Source of the DNA: Snodgrassella sp945267035
GTDB lineage: Bacteria > Pseudomonadota > Gammaproteobacteria > Burkholderiales > Neisseriaceae
Assembly: GCF_026535915.1 (NCBI RefSeq)
Contig: NZ_JAFNPF010000001.1
Location: 1,488,001 to 1,552,000, forward strand
Length of the DNA: 64,000 nucleotides
Reading direction: 5' to 3'
A program made the translations under genes and the position numbers. The notes under the pieces are model-generated. The model was not told where the DNA came from and did no database searches. It saw only the letters and a list, made by a program, of their open reading frames with translations. Below are positions 25,362-35,336 of this stretch, in pieces. The first letter of the stretch is position 1. Each line of letters starts with the position of its first letter.

Positions 25362-27950
25362 TTAGGCTTCAACTGTTGCAGCAACCTCAACATAATCCTG
25401 AATCTGATCGAAATTCATATAACGATAAATTTCCAATCCTTTATCTTTAATAATTTCGATATTTTCCTGATACTCCTTAATATCGGGAATATGCCCCAGT
25501 TTAGAACAGATTGCCGCCAGTTCTGCGGAGCTTAAGAACACCTGCGTATTCTTACCCAAACGATTAGGGAAATTACGGGTAGAGGTTGACACCACAGTTG
25601 AACCTTCTCTAGCCTGAGCCTGATTACCCATGCACAAAGAACAACCTGGTGTTTCTACATGTGCGCCCACGCGTCCAAAATTATTGTAATAACCTTCATC
25701 TGAAAGCTCTTTAGCATCCATTTTGGTAGGTGGAGCCACCCATAATCTCACTGGTAAATCCGTTTTTCCAGTCAGTAAAGTTGAAGCAGCACGATAATGA
25801 CCAATGTTGGTCATACATGAACCAATAAACACCTCATCAATGTGTGTGCCTGCAACCTCAGACAATGGTTTCACATCATCAGGATCATTAGGACACGCCA
25901 ATATCGGCTCTTTAATTTCGTCCATATTGATCTCAATAACGGCTGCATATTCTGCATTGGCATCAGCTTCGAGTAAATCTGGTGCGGCCAGCCATTTTTC
26001 CATTTTCTGAATCCGGCGTTTCAGGGTACGGGCATCCTGATATCCGTCAGCAATCATGTTTTTCAACAAAACAATATTAGATTGCAGATATTCTTTAATC
26101 GGCTCTTTATTGAGTTTGACCGTGCAGGCGGCAGCAGAACGTTCTGCAGAAGCATCTGTCAGTTCAAATGCCTGTTCCACTTTCAGATCTGGTAAGCCTT
26201 CAATTTCGAGGATTCGACCCGAGAATATATTTTTCTTACCGGCTTTAGCAACCGTCAATAAACCATCTTTGATCGCCTGTAATGGAATAGCATTAACCAA
26301 ATCACGCAAAGTAATGCCGGGTTGCATTTTGCCAGTAAAACGGACTAATACCGATTCAGGCATATCTAAAGGCATCACACCAGTTGCGGCGGCAAAGGCC
26401 ACCAAACCAGAGCCTGCAGGGAAAGAAACCCCCATTGGGAAACGGGTATGAGAATCACCACCTGTACCAACCATATCTGGCAACAACATTCGATTTAGCC
26501 AGGAATGAATAATACCGTCACCTGGGCGCAAAGCCACACCACCACGAGATGAAATAAATTGCGGAAGTTCTTTATGCATTTTAACATCTACAGGTTTAGG
26601 ATAAGCTGAAGTATGACAGAATGACTGCATAACCAAATCAGCAGAAAAGCCCAAACAAGCCAGATCTTTTAATTCATCACGTGTCATTGGTCCGGTGGTA
26701 TCCTGAGAACCAACCGTGGTCATGCGTGGCTCACAATAAGTTCCAGGACGAATACCCTGTCCTTCTGGTAAACCGCAAGCACGTCCAACCATTTTCTGTG
26801 CCAGAGTAAACCCTGCTGAGCTTGGCGCAGGCGCCTGAGGAAGACGGAAAACGTCAGAATGTCCTATGCCTAGCGTCTCGCGAGCCTTGGCTGTCAGACC
26901 CCGACCAATAATTAGATTAATGCGTCCACCTGCTTGCACTTCGTCAAGAATCACAGGAGACTTCAAGTGAAATTCGGCAACAGTTTCGCCATTTTTGGTG
27001 ATTTTGCCAGCATAAGGCAATATATCCACCACATCACCCATATTCAGAGCAGATACATCCACTTCGATAGGCAATGCGCCAGAATCTTCTTGAGTATTAA
27101 AGAAAATAGGGGCAATTTTACCACCCAAACAAATACCGCCGAAGCGCTTATTCGGTACATAAGGAATATCCTGACCGGTCAGCCAGATCAGTGAATTGGT
27201 TGCTGATTTTCGTGATGACCCTGTTCCGACCACATCACCTGCATAAGCAATAGGATGACCTTTTGCCTTTAAAGCATCCAATTGTTTCATTGGACCGATT
27301 TCACCTGCTTTGTCAGGTTGTATACCATCCCGTGGATTTTTCAGCATGGCTAAGGCATGTAATGGTATATCTGGACGACTCCATGCTTCAGGAGCTGGAG
27401 ACAGGTCATCGGTATTGGTTTCACCAGTCACTTTGAACACACTAACGGTAATTTTTTCTGGTACCTTAGCGCGAGATGTGAACCATTCAGCATTTGCCCA
27501 AGATTCAATCACCTCTTTGGCAAAGGTATTACCCGCACGCATTTTTTCTTCAACATCGTGATAAGCATCAAATATGAGAAGCGTGTGTTTTAATGCATTA
27601 GCTGCGATCGGTGCTAGTTCGGGATGATCCAGCAATTCAATTAAAGGATGAACATTGTAACCACCCTGCATTGTTCCTAATAATTCAACAGCCTTTTTAG
27701 AATCGATCAATGGACTTTTTACAGTACCATCAGCTATCGCTGCTAAAAAAGATGCCTTCACCTTTGATGCATCATCTACACCAGGTGGAACCCGATTAGA
27801 TATTAGCTCAATCAAAAATTCTTCTTCACCGGTGGGCGGGTGCTTCAGTAATTCTACTAATTCTTCTGTTTGTTGAGCAGTTAAAGGTAAAGGGGGAATC
27901 CCCTTGGCCTCACGTTCAGCTGCAGCTGTTCGATAAGCGTCTAACATCAT
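25362..27950 (-). CDS. acnB: aconitate hydratase B
   Basis: This 4Fe-4S enzyme isomerises citrate to isocitrate in the TCA cycle, and the B type can also act on 2-methylcitrate steps. At 862 residues it has the AcnB order: N-terminal HEAT-like domain (about 1-155), swivel domain (FKVTGETNTDDLSPAPEAW, in parts; GDVVGTGSSRKSATNS), then the catalytic domains. Cluster ligands lie in FIGSCMTNIGHYRAAS (about 710) and the CxxC of TPGCSLCMGNQAQAREG. The gene has its own terminator. Two overlapping inverted repeats sit upstream at 27997-28023. Citrate made here would compete with the citrate lyase encoded at 47-50 kb. Confidence 0.97.
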   Translation of the reverse strand: MMLDAYRTAAAEREAKGIPPLPLTAQQTEELVELLKHPPTGEEEFLIELISNRVPPGVDDASKVKASFLAAIADGTVKSPLIDSKKAVELLGTMQGGYNVHPLIELLDHPELAPIAANALKHTLLIFDAYHDVEEKMRAGNTFAKEVIESWANAEWFTSRAKVPEKITVSVFKVTGETNTDDLSPAPEAWSRPDIPLHALAMLKNPRDGIQPDKAGEIGPMKQLDALKAKGHPIAYAGDVVGTGSSRKSATNSLIWLTGQDIPYVPNKRFGGICLGGKIAPIFFNTQEDSGALPIEVDVSALNMGDVVDILPYAGKITKNGETVAEFHLKSPVILDEVQAGGRINLIIGRGLTAKARETLGIGHSDVFRLPQAPAPSSAGFTLAQKMVGRACGLPEGQGIRPGTYCEPRMTTVGSQDTTGPMTRDELKDLACLGFSADLVMQSFCHTSAYPKPVDVKMHKELPQFISSRGGVALRPGDGIIHSWLNRMLLPDMVGTGGDSHTRFPMGVSFPAGSGLVAFAAATGVMPLDMPESVLVRFTGKMQPGITLRDLVNAIPLQAIKDGLLTVAKAGKKNIFSGRILEIEGLPDLKVEQAFELTDASAERSAAACTVKLNKEPIKEYLQSNIVLLKNMIADGYQDARTLKRRIQKMEKWLAAPDLLEADANAEYAAVIEINMDEIKEPILACPNDPDDVKPLSEVAGTHIDEVFIGSCMTNIGHYRAASTLLTGKTDLPVRLWVAPPTKMDAKELSDEGYYNNFGRVGAHVETPGCSLCMGNQAQAREGSTVVSTSTRNFPNRLGKNTQVFLSSAELAAICSKLGHIPDIKEYQENIEIIKDKGLEIYRYMNFDQIQDYVEVAATVEA

Positions 27951-29106
27951 GAACTTCCTTAGTGTAATGTTCCTGAATTATTATGATACTGACATTCATC
28001 ATTTATATGATGATATTTATCATACTCCAATTTAACATTAGTTAAAATTATTTCCCTAGCATGGTTGAGATTAAATACGGTTAACTTGATCTAGCTAAAA
28101 TAAAGCAGCCAATTTTCAATCTTTACACAGCTTAAAATCACCGTTTTATCACGCCTTTTGGCGCAAATCCTGTAGAAAAATTAGGCATCTACTAATTGTT
28201 GAAAACCAGTCATGATGTAAAACCCTATCCCTTGAAAACTACTTAAGGTTTTAAGATTGATTAATTAAACAGTAAAAAACACTAAAAATCATTATTTTAT
28301 CTTTTTTGTAATGTATTAAAATCCACAAACATTATCCTGAGGGTTTATGTAGTAAACTTGCATACAAGCCATTTGCATATAGCAGCTTGGTTCTTGTTAA
28401 CGCAACCAACTGTTTGAAATTCTGGATCTATTTTTGTTATAAGCTGGCTTTTGTTAGCACACCATGAATTCAATCTACTCTAATGGTAAAAAAGAGACAG
28501 AACCTAATTACAGATCGCGTCAGCCACTTAAGGTGAATTTCAATTTTTCCTCCAGTATAACTAACCTAAACCCCAACTCACTGACCTCAATATACCGCTA
28601 TATTTAGCGCGGCGAGTTAGTTTTTATCATTGTTTTGAATCTTTTAGCGGTTTTAATCAATTGAGCAAATTGATTCAGCGAAATTTGGAGCAAATAAGTC
28701 TATATTTAAGGTAAATAATGAACATATTGATGCTTTTACAAACCATGATTTTTCTTCCGGCACAGCATCAATAGTTCTAGCAAGATGCTGCCAGACAGAT
28801 TTATTGATTGTGATGTTTTTCACACTTGATGTTGATTAATATTGCGAGTTATTTCCACATTTTGCGAGAAAACTTCGGTTCAATCATATGATTGGCTGAA
28901 TACAATCATGGCAAGAATTATGGTGATTACGCTGCTTAGCCATTTAGACAAACCAGCATAAGCTATTTTTAATTTATAGTGAAAACGAGGATTGCAGATA
29001 CTCAGACTACGGACGAGATAATGGCTTCAATGGTTATAAGTTTGTCAGTTAAAATGCTTTTTAACTAATACAATATCGAAGCGGCAAGGAAATAAACTTA
29101 AAACAA
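27951..29106. other. 1.2-kb gene-free stretch
   Basis: Located upstream of acnB and downstream of the M48 peptidase gene. Apart from inverted repeats near acnB (27997-28023) and a nested hairpin with a T-run at 28575-28625 (plus strand), I see no gene. All frames are broken by stops. It may be the scar of a lost gene or hold an unannotated small RNA. Confidence 0.45.
27997..28023. promoter_or_regulatory. overlapping inverted repeats upstream of acnB
   Basis: CATCATTTATATGATG (27997-28012) overlaps TGATATTTATCA (28011-28022). Both are perfect or near-perfect palindromes 47-73 bases before the acnB start. The TGATA/TATCA arms recall a Fur-type site but are shorter than the 19-bp consensus. Confidence 0.4.
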
Positions 29107-29143
29107 AAACATGGCAGTCAGCCTAAGCTTCTGCCATGTTTTA
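29107..29143 (-). terminator. intrinsic terminator of the M48 peptidase gene
   Basis: AAAACATGGCAG and CTGCCATGTTTT form a perfect 12-bp stem around a 13-base loop. It lies about 50 bases past the minus-strand stop. The flanks are A/T-rich on both sides. Confidence 0.88.
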
Positions 29144-29194
29144 TCACGCTTTCAAGCCACTATGCTTGTATGCATTGTGATAATAACGATCAAT

Positions 29195-30058
29195 TTAGCG
29201 TCTTTTTTTACCAACTGGTCTTTTACCAGAACCACTCGCAGAGACTTTACTTGATCTGAATTTCGACTGCTCATAAATAGGCATCACTTCAGGTAGCATC
29301 TTCTGAATGGAAGCTATACGCGCATCATTGCTTGGGTGTGTTGAAAGCAGACTGGTTGAAGTATTACTACCAAATTCTTTATTCATTTTTTGCCAAACGC
29401 TGACAGCGGCCTCAGGATTATAACCAGCTTGAGCCATCAGACGTAATCCACCGATGTCTGCTCTGTTTTCCTGATGACGAGAAAAAGGTAAGGTCAGACC
29501 ATATTTACTTAATGTGTCTTTGTATAATTCTACGGTACTGGCACTCAAACCGGTTTTTTGCTGAATAATTGAACCGCCAGCTTTAACTGCTGCATTGGTA
29601 ATAATTTGCTGACCAGCAGCTTTTTTACTATGCTCTTCCAATGCATGGGTCATTTCATGCCCCACCACTGCAGCAATTTCATCATCAGTTAGATTTAATT
29701 TGGTAACTATACCGGTAAATACCACCATTTTGCCACCTGGCATGGCAAATGCATTGACATCATTGCTGCGAATCACATTCATCTGCCAGTTGAATTTTTC
29801 TCCGGTCTGATTAGCTGCATCTGCATAGGGCAACATGCGATTAAAGATTCGGTTTACTCTTTTGGCTATTGCACTATTATTATCAACGGCACCTACAGCT
29901 CGAGATTTATTGATCAATTCTGCATAGCTTTTGGCAGAATCCGCATTCATGGTTTTAGAATCGTAACCAGCCAGATCAGCTACTTGCGCACAACCGGCAA
30001 ACATAACGATAGAAGTAGCTAAAGCAGCGAGTTTAAGCTTGAATGTTTTGTCAGGCAT
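29195..30058 (-). CDS. M48 family lipoprotein metallopeptidase
   Basis: The 287-residue protein has a lipoprotein signal (SIVMFAGCAQ, Cys23) and a zinc peptidase domain. VVGHEMTHALEEH (about 131-143) supplies His134, Glu135 and His138, and ENRADIGGLRLM supplies the third ligand Glu. NAFAMPGGKMVVFTG is the family substrate-side motif. It resembles E. coli LoiP and YcaL, outer-membrane-anchored proteases involved in envelope quality control. A basic tail (GSGKRPVGKKRR) is unusual. The target proteins are unknown. Monocistronic. Confidence 0.92.
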   Translation of the reverse strand: MPDKTFKLKLAALATSIVMFAGCAQVADLAGYDSKTMNADSAKSYAELINKSRAVGAVDNNSAIAKRVNRIFNRMLPYADAANQTGEKFNWQMNVIRSNDVNAFAMPGGKMVVFTGIVTKLNLTDDEIAAVVGHEMTHALEEHSKKAAGQQIITNAAVKAGGSIIQQKTGLSASTVELYKDTLSKYGLTLPFSRHQENRADIGGLRLMAQAGYNPEAAVSVWQKMNKEFGSNTSTSLLSTHPSNDARIASIQKMLPEVMPIYEQSKFRSSKVSASGSGKRPVGKKRR

Positions 30059-30382
30059 AGTTTTATCCGTAGGTAAGTAAAAGTTTGGAAAGTTTCGGAA
30101 TTTTAAAAAATTCCTGAATTAACCTATAATCAGAAAGCTTTTTTAATAATATTGTAATTTATTGGTTAATATCAATGAATTTATTATAGAATAGTTAATA
30201 TTTTTTAATTTATTTTTAATTTTTAACAAGTTAAATTTTGAATAAATCACTATTAGCATTCATGTTATTAAAATAGCATGCATTAATATTTTATAATAAA
30301 CTTGTTGTAAATAAACCAATATTTGCATTAAACCGAGCAAAGGATACAATAGAATCTTTTTTACATTGGAGCTAAATAAAAC
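30059..30382. other. AT-rich divergent promoter region
   Basis: This very AT-rich interval lies between the divergent M48 peptidase and trkA genes. I cannot assign individual promoter elements with confidence. Confidence 0.5.
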
Positions 30383-31780
30383 GTGAAAATTTTAATTCTG
30401 GGTTGTGGTCAGATTGGTTCGACTATTGCCAGCAATCTTTCTAAAATGAGTCAGAATGATGTCACTATTATTGATACCAATGAAAAAGCGTTGGCCAACA
30501 TTAGTCAACGATTAGATGTACAAACTATTGTGGGTAATGGTGCCTGGCCATCAGTGATGGCTGCTGCTGGAGCAAAAGACACTGATATGCTTCTGGCACT
30601 AACACAAAATGATGAAACCAATATGGCTGCCTGCAGGATTGCTTACAGCCTATTTAATATTCCCAACCGAATTGCACGAGTTCGCTACAGCGATTTTGTT
30701 GAGTTTGAAACTAATGATGTTAATAATCGCACTACATTAGATTTTTTTAATATTACGGAAACCATCAGCCCCGAACAATTGGTCACTGATCAAATTGTTA
30801 ATTTGCTGGTTTATCCTGGTGCATTGCAGATTGTTAGCTTTGCCAAGGATCGCATTCGTTTAGTTGTGTTACGAACCAAAGCGGGCGGATTATTAGTCAA
30901 CCAATCGATCAATCAACTGAAGCAACACCTGCAAGAAAACACTGATTGCCAAATTTGTGCCATTTATCGGCATGATAAATTAATCGTTCCTACGGGTAGT
31001 ACTATTTTGCAGGAAGATGATGAAGTTTTTGTGCTCATGCCGACGGCGCATATTGAAGAAATTATGCGTCAGTTACGCCCTTTCCTCCAACGCACCAGAC
31101 GTATCATGATTGCTGGTGGAGGTAATGTAGGATATCGCGTAGCGAAAAAGCTGGAAAATGTTTTGGATATCAAAATTATCGAACGCAAACCAGAACGGGC
31201 TGAATGGCTAGCAGAAAACCTGAATAATACCCTAGTGCTCAATGGCAATGCTTCGGATGAAAGTTTGCTTGAAAACGAATATATCGATGAAATCGATATT
31301 TTTTGCGCGCTGACTGATGATGATGAGAATAATATCATGTCATCGATTTTGGCGAAAAATCTTGGTGCCAAACGAGTCATGTCTATTATCAACCGACGCA
31401 GCTATGTTGACTTATTGCAAGGAAATACGATCAACATTGTAATCTCGCCGCATTTAATCACCATTGGCTCTATCTTAACTCATGTGCATATGGGCGATGT
31501 TGTGGCTTTTCACCCCTTACGCCGCGATAATGCTGAAGCGGTTGAAGTTGTCTTACATGGTGACAAACACACCTCTAAGCTAGTGGGTCGGAAAATGTCA
31601 CGCGTGCGCTTGCCTAATCATTGTCATTTTGCGGCTGTAGTTCGTCAGGATGAAATTCTGATGGCACACCGCGATGCTGAACTTAAAGAAGGCGATCACG
31701 TCATTTTCTTTGTTTCCAATCGGAAAGCCATGCAACATCTGGAAAAATTGATTCAGGTTAAACTGGGCTTTTTTGCATAG
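30383..31780 (+). CDS. trkA: Trk system potassium uptake NAD-binding protein TrkA
   Basis: This cytosolic regulatory ring protein binds NAD(H) and controls the TrkH potassium channel. The 465 residues comprise two tandem RCK halves, each a Rossmann domain (KILILGCGQIGSTIA at 2-16; MIAGGGNVGYRVAKKLE at about 236) plus a TrkA-C domain. Asp of the NAD site is visible in VTIIDTNEKAL. Translation appears to start at GTG 30383 after TTGGAG. trkH begins 10 bases after the stop and slt follows, which suggests a trkA-trkH-slt transcript. Confidence 0.95.
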   Translation: MKILILGCGQIGSTIASNLSKMSQNDVTIIDTNEKALANISQRLDVQTIVGNGAWPSVMAAAGAKDTDMLLALTQNDETNMAACRIAYSLFNIPNRIARVRYSDFVEFETNDVNNRTTLDFFNITETISPEQLVTDQIVNLLVYPGALQIVSFAKDRIRLVVLRTKAGGLLVNQSINQLKQHLQENTDCQICAIYRHDKLIVPTGSTILQEDDEVFVLMPTAHIEEIMRQLRPFLQRTRRIMIAGGGNVGYRVAKKLENVLDIKIIERKPERAEWLAENLNNTLVLNGNASDESLLENEYIDEIDIFCALTDDDENNIMSSILAKNLGAKRVMSIINRRSYVDLLQGNTINIVISPHLITIGSILTHVHMGDVVAFHPLRRDNAEAVEVVLHGDKHTSKLVGRKMSRVRLPNHCHFAAVVRQDEILMAHRDAELKEGDHVIFFVSNRKAMQHLEKLIQVKLGFFA

Positions 31781-31790
31781 GGCATATCGC

Positions 31791-33296
31791 ATGAGTCATT
31801 TTCACATCAGATTTGCCCTGCATCATAAAAATTTGAGCTTTGTTAATAAAATCGCTCCTACGGCTCATCTCGTTGCCAAAACCGGATTATTGTTTTCTTT
31901 ATTGTTATTGATTCCAACCATAGTGTCGTGGCTATATATGGATCATGTCCTTCCGGCATTTGCGTCTACAGCCGGTATCAGTATTGCCGTCTGTACCATA
32001 ACCTGGTTACTGACCATGCGCTACAACCGTGAGTTGCGCCCACGGGATGGCTATACCTTGGTATTCATGATGTGGATTGGTTTTGCTCTGATTGCATGTT
32101 TGCCGTTTTATATTTATCTGCCCGGTCTGAGCTTTACTAATGCTTTTTTTGAAGCGGTATCTGGTTTAACCACCACCGGTGCCACGGTAATGACCAGTTT
32201 GGATACATTGGCCCCCTCATTAAACTTTTGGCGTCATATGCTGAACTGGCTAGGTGGCATGGGTATTATTGTTCTGGCCGTTGCCATTTTGCCTATGTTG
32301 GGCGCCGGCGGAACACAGTTATTTAAGGCCGAAATACCGGGCGTTAATAAAGACAATAAAATGGCACCGCGGATTTCCGAAACCGCCAAAAAACTATGGG
32401 GTGTGTATTTATTATTTACACTTATCACGGTGTTAGCTTTACGGTTGGCCGGCATGAATTGGTTTGATGCCATTTGTCATGCCATGTCAGCATTTTCCCT
32501 CGGCGGATTTTCTACGCATGATGCCAGTATCGCCTATTTTAACTCTGTGCCAATAGAGATCATTCTCAGCATTGCCACGATATTTGGTGCCATCAATTTT
32601 ACCAATCACTATAATGCACTGCGACAAAAAAGCTGGCGTCTTTACTGGCGGGATGAAGAAGTCAGAGTATTAATCAGTATGCTGTTTTTTAGCATATTTG
32701 CGATTGGGATTTATTTATGGTGGCAAAGTTTTTATTCTTTCATCGACGCATTACGCTATACCAGCTTTAATCTGATCTCAATTGGGTTAGCGAATGGATA
32801 TACCAATGCTGACTTCGCACAATGGCCATTAATCGCCACATTATGGATGTTTTTTCTCGCTAATATTCTTTCCAACGGAGGATCTGCTGGCGGTGGGATT
32901 AAAACCATACGTGCAATCGTATTATTCAAATTTAGTTTGCGCGAAATGGTGCTGATGCTACATCCGAATGCCGTTAGTGTGGTAAAAATCAATGGCAATA
33001 ACATTCCGGATCGGCGTGCTCTAACCGTGATGGCTTTTGTTTTTGTCTATTTCACGACAATCATATTATTTTGTTTCGCACTTATGATATCTGGGTTAGA
33101 CTTCCTATCTGCGTTAACGGCATCGATCAGTTCTATGACCAATACCGGGCCAGGACTGGGTGCAGTCGGCCCATCTAATAATTTTGCCATGCTTAGCAAT
33201 ATACAAAAATGGCTATGCATTATGCTTATGCTACTTGGGAGGCTGGAAATATTTACTGTTTTTATTCTCTTTACACCAGCCTATTGGAAAAAATAA
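31791..33296 (+). CDS. trkH: Trk potassium uptake channel protein TrkH
   Basis: This inner-membrane potassium transporter is built from four M1-P-M2 repeats. The 501-residue form has about ten hydrophobic segments. Selectivity-filter-like turns are visible in AVSGLTTTGATVM, SAFSLGGFSTHDAS, SNGGSAGGGIKTIR and SSMTNTGPGLG, the usual four Gly-rich pore loops. The ATG at 31791 gives the best family start. A frame open to 31773 overlaps trkA. Activity depends on TrkA, encoded just upstream. Confidence 0.94.
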   Translation: MSHFHIRFALHHKNLSFVNKIAPTAHLVAKTGLLFSLLLLIPTIVSWLYMDHVLPAFASTAGISIAVCTITWLLTMRYNRELRPRDGYTLVFMMWIGFALIACLPFYIYLPGLSFTNAFFEAVSGLTTTGATVMTSLDTLAPSLNFWRHMLNWLGGMGIIVLAVAILPMLGAGGTQLFKAEIPGVNKDNKMAPRISETAKKLWGVYLLFTLITVLALRLAGMNWFDAICHAMSAFSLGGFSTHDASIAYFNSVPIEIILSIATIFGAINFTNHYNALRQKSWRLYWRDEEVRVLISMLFFSIFAIGIYLWWQSFYSFIDALRYTSFNLISIGLANGYTNADFAQWPLIATLWMFFLANILSNGGSAGGGIKTIRAIVLFKFSLREMVLMLHPNAVSVVKINGNNIPDRRALTVMAFVFVYFTTIILFCFALMISGLDFLSALTASISSMTNTGPGLGAVGPSNNFAMLSNIQKWLCIMLMLLGRLEIFTVFILFTPAYWKK

Positions 33297-33326
33297 ATAT
33301 TCTGACTATTAAGACAAATTAAAGGA

Positions 33327-35210
33327 ATGAAATTGATTAAAAAAATAAAAAAGCTGAAATCGAGTTTGAACATTTCACTATCTATATTGTCAGGCGCGGT
33401 ACTGGCATTAACCGCTTGCAGCAATCAGCAAGAAGTGGCGATCCAACCGATCAATTCTGGCTCTGGCGTTCTTCCCGGAACACAGGCTAAAGAAAGCCCT
33501 GATCGGATCATTAATAGTTATCAGCAATATCTGCTGGTACTTAAAGCGACTAAAAATGGGGATGTGATGCAAGCAACGCAGTTTTTGGCACAATTACCCA
33601 AAAGTGCTATGCGCAACAATATTCATAATGCTTTGTTACAACAGCTGGGTAAGCAGGCTGACTGGAGCAAATTTCGTGAACTTTATCGTGGACTGGATTC
33701 ACCATTCCGCGATCAAGAAACTCGCTGTTATGCCAATTTGGCCGGGATCGAACAAGATCAATCTTTCTTAACCGAGCTCAGTAAAACCAGCAGTAATTTG
33801 CCGGCAGGTTGTAACCGCATGTTGGAGCAAGCCGCCAGAAAGCAACAAATTACCCAAGAAAATGGTTGGCATCGAGTACGGGTTTTATTGTCACGCAATC
33901 AAGTCAGTAATGCACGAAATTTAGCCCAAGCTTTAGGTAGTCCATTACCAGATCCGCTAAGTAATAGTTCTGGGGCGAGCCAAGGAGCACAAGAAGCTTT
34001 ACTATATCAGGTTATCAGCAAAGAAAACCGCAGCAAAGCCACTGCTGCTTATACTTTGGAACAAATATCCAGCAGACTATCATCGGCACAGCAAGGTTAT
34101 GGCTGGGCTCAGTTAGGGTTAGCCCAAGCATATAGTCTAAATGCTGCCACAGCACTGACTTATTTTGATCGAGCAGATCATCAACAAATGGATGATGAAA
34201 TGTGGGAATGGTACGCACGTTCCGCTTTACGCTTACAACGATGGCAAAAACTGAGCCAAATTATCCGAAAGATGCCCGAGAGCCTCCAGCAGCAAGTAAC
34301 CTGGCAGTATTGGCTGGCTCGCTGCTATGCTGCTCAAGGACAAACAAGCGAAGCGGAAAAATTGTTTAAACAAACAGCCAAGCGTGGACGTAATTTCTAC
34401 TCTTTGCTTTCTCAGGAAGCTTTAGGAAAAAAAGTAGAAACCCATAATACGGTTGATAAAAGTAATAAACAGCTCCAAAATAAAATAGCCACTGATGGCA
34501 ACATTGATCGTGCATTGATCTTATTTAAAACAGCGCAAAATGAAAATAATTGGCCAATGCGTCGACAAGCCCAACAAGAATGGCGTTTTGCCACAGGTGA
34601 TTTCAATGAAGAGACCTTAATTGCCGCAGCCACATTAGCCGAGAGCAACGGTTTCTATGAAATGGCTATTTACAGTGCAGATAAAGCTGACAACAAATTG
34701 AATTATCATTTGCGCTATCCAGCACCTTTCAGAGAAATAACTACCCCATATGCACAACAGGTTGGCATAGATCCAGCTTGGGTTTATGGTCTAATCCGGC
34801 AGGAAAGCCGCTTTATGATCGGTGCACGCTCAAGTGTTGGCGCATCGGGATTAATGCAAGTGATGCCAGCAACTGCGCGGGAAATAGCCAGCAAAATCGG
34901 CATGAGTAGTAATGAAATCAACACCATTGAAGGCAATATTCGCATGGGTACCTGGTATATGGCGAATGTACGCAGACAACTGGGGCATGAAGTATTGGCT
35001 ACAGCAGGCTATAACGCTGGACCAGGCAGAGCCAAACGTTGGCAAGCCAGTTTTCCGCTTGAAGGAGCCATTTACGCTGAAACGATTCCATTTGATGAAA
35101 CCCGCACTTACGTCAAAAATGTCATGGCCAATACTACCTATTATGCGCATTTGTTTGGTGAGCCAAGAGATTCACTGACCAAACGCATGGGTACCATTCC
35201 AGCCAGATAA
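33327..35210 (+). CDS. slt: soluble/lipoprotein lytic murein transglycosylase Slt
   Basis: This enzyme cleaves peptidoglycan between MurNAc and GlcNAc, forming 1,6-anhydroMurNAc. The 627-residue protein starts with a lipoprotein-type signal (LSGAVLALTACSNQQ, Cys31). A long superhelical TPR-like region (about 60-460) follows, giving the doughnut of the Slt70 group. The C-terminal lysozyme-like domain carries the catalytic Glu in GLIRQESRFMIGARSSVG and SGLMQVMPATARE (about 490-525) plus AGYNAGPGRAKRW. E. coli Slt70 is periplasmic and soluble, so the lipobox here is a difference. It follows trkH by 30 bases. Confidence 0.94.
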   Translation: MKLIKKIKKLKSSLNISLSILSGAVLALTACSNQQEVAIQPINSGSGVLPGTQAKESPDRIINSYQQYLLVLKATKNGDVMQATQFLAQLPKSAMRNNIHNALLQQLGKQADWSKFRELYRGLDSPFRDQETRCYANLAGIEQDQSFLTELSKTSSNLPAGCNRMLEQAARKQQITQENGWHRVRVLLSRNQVSNARNLAQALGSPLPDPLSNSSGASQGAQEALLYQVISKENRSKATAAYTLEQISSRLSSAQQGYGWAQLGLAQAYSLNAATALTYFDRADHQQMDDEMWEWYARSALRLQRWQKLSQIIRKMPESLQQQVTWQYWLARCYAAQGQTSEAEKLFKQTAKRGRNFYSLLSQEALGKKVETHNTVDKSNKQLQNKIATDGNIDRALILFKTAQNENNWPMRRQAQQEWRFATGDFNEETLIAAATLAESNGFYEMAIYSADKADNKLNYHLRYPAPFREITTPYAQQVGIDPAWVYGLIRQESRFMIGARSSVGASGLMQVMPATAREIASKIGMSSNEINTIEGNIRMGTWYMANVRRQLGHEVLATAGYNAGPGRAKRWQASFPLEGAIYAETIPFDETRTYVKNVMANTTYYAHLFGEPRDSLTKRMGTIPAR

Positions 35211-35232
35211 ATCTTTACATCATGACAGAATA

Positions 35233-35279
35233 GCAAAGTAACATCCTTTAATGGCAAAAATAAAAGGATGATACTTTGC
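35233..35279 (+). other. long hairpin between slt and an isochorismatase-like gene
   Basis: GCAAAGTAACATCCTTT pairs with AAAGGATGATACTTTGC, 17 pairs with one mismatch, around a 13-base loop. It starts 22 bases after slt and ends about 57 bases before the next ATG. No T-run follows. It could be an slt 3' end or a 5' leader structure. Confidence 0.7.
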
Positions 35280-35336
35280 CATGTTGAACGGCATGCTATT
35301 ATATTTTCATTGTTTCACTGCAACAGGAAGCTCAAT

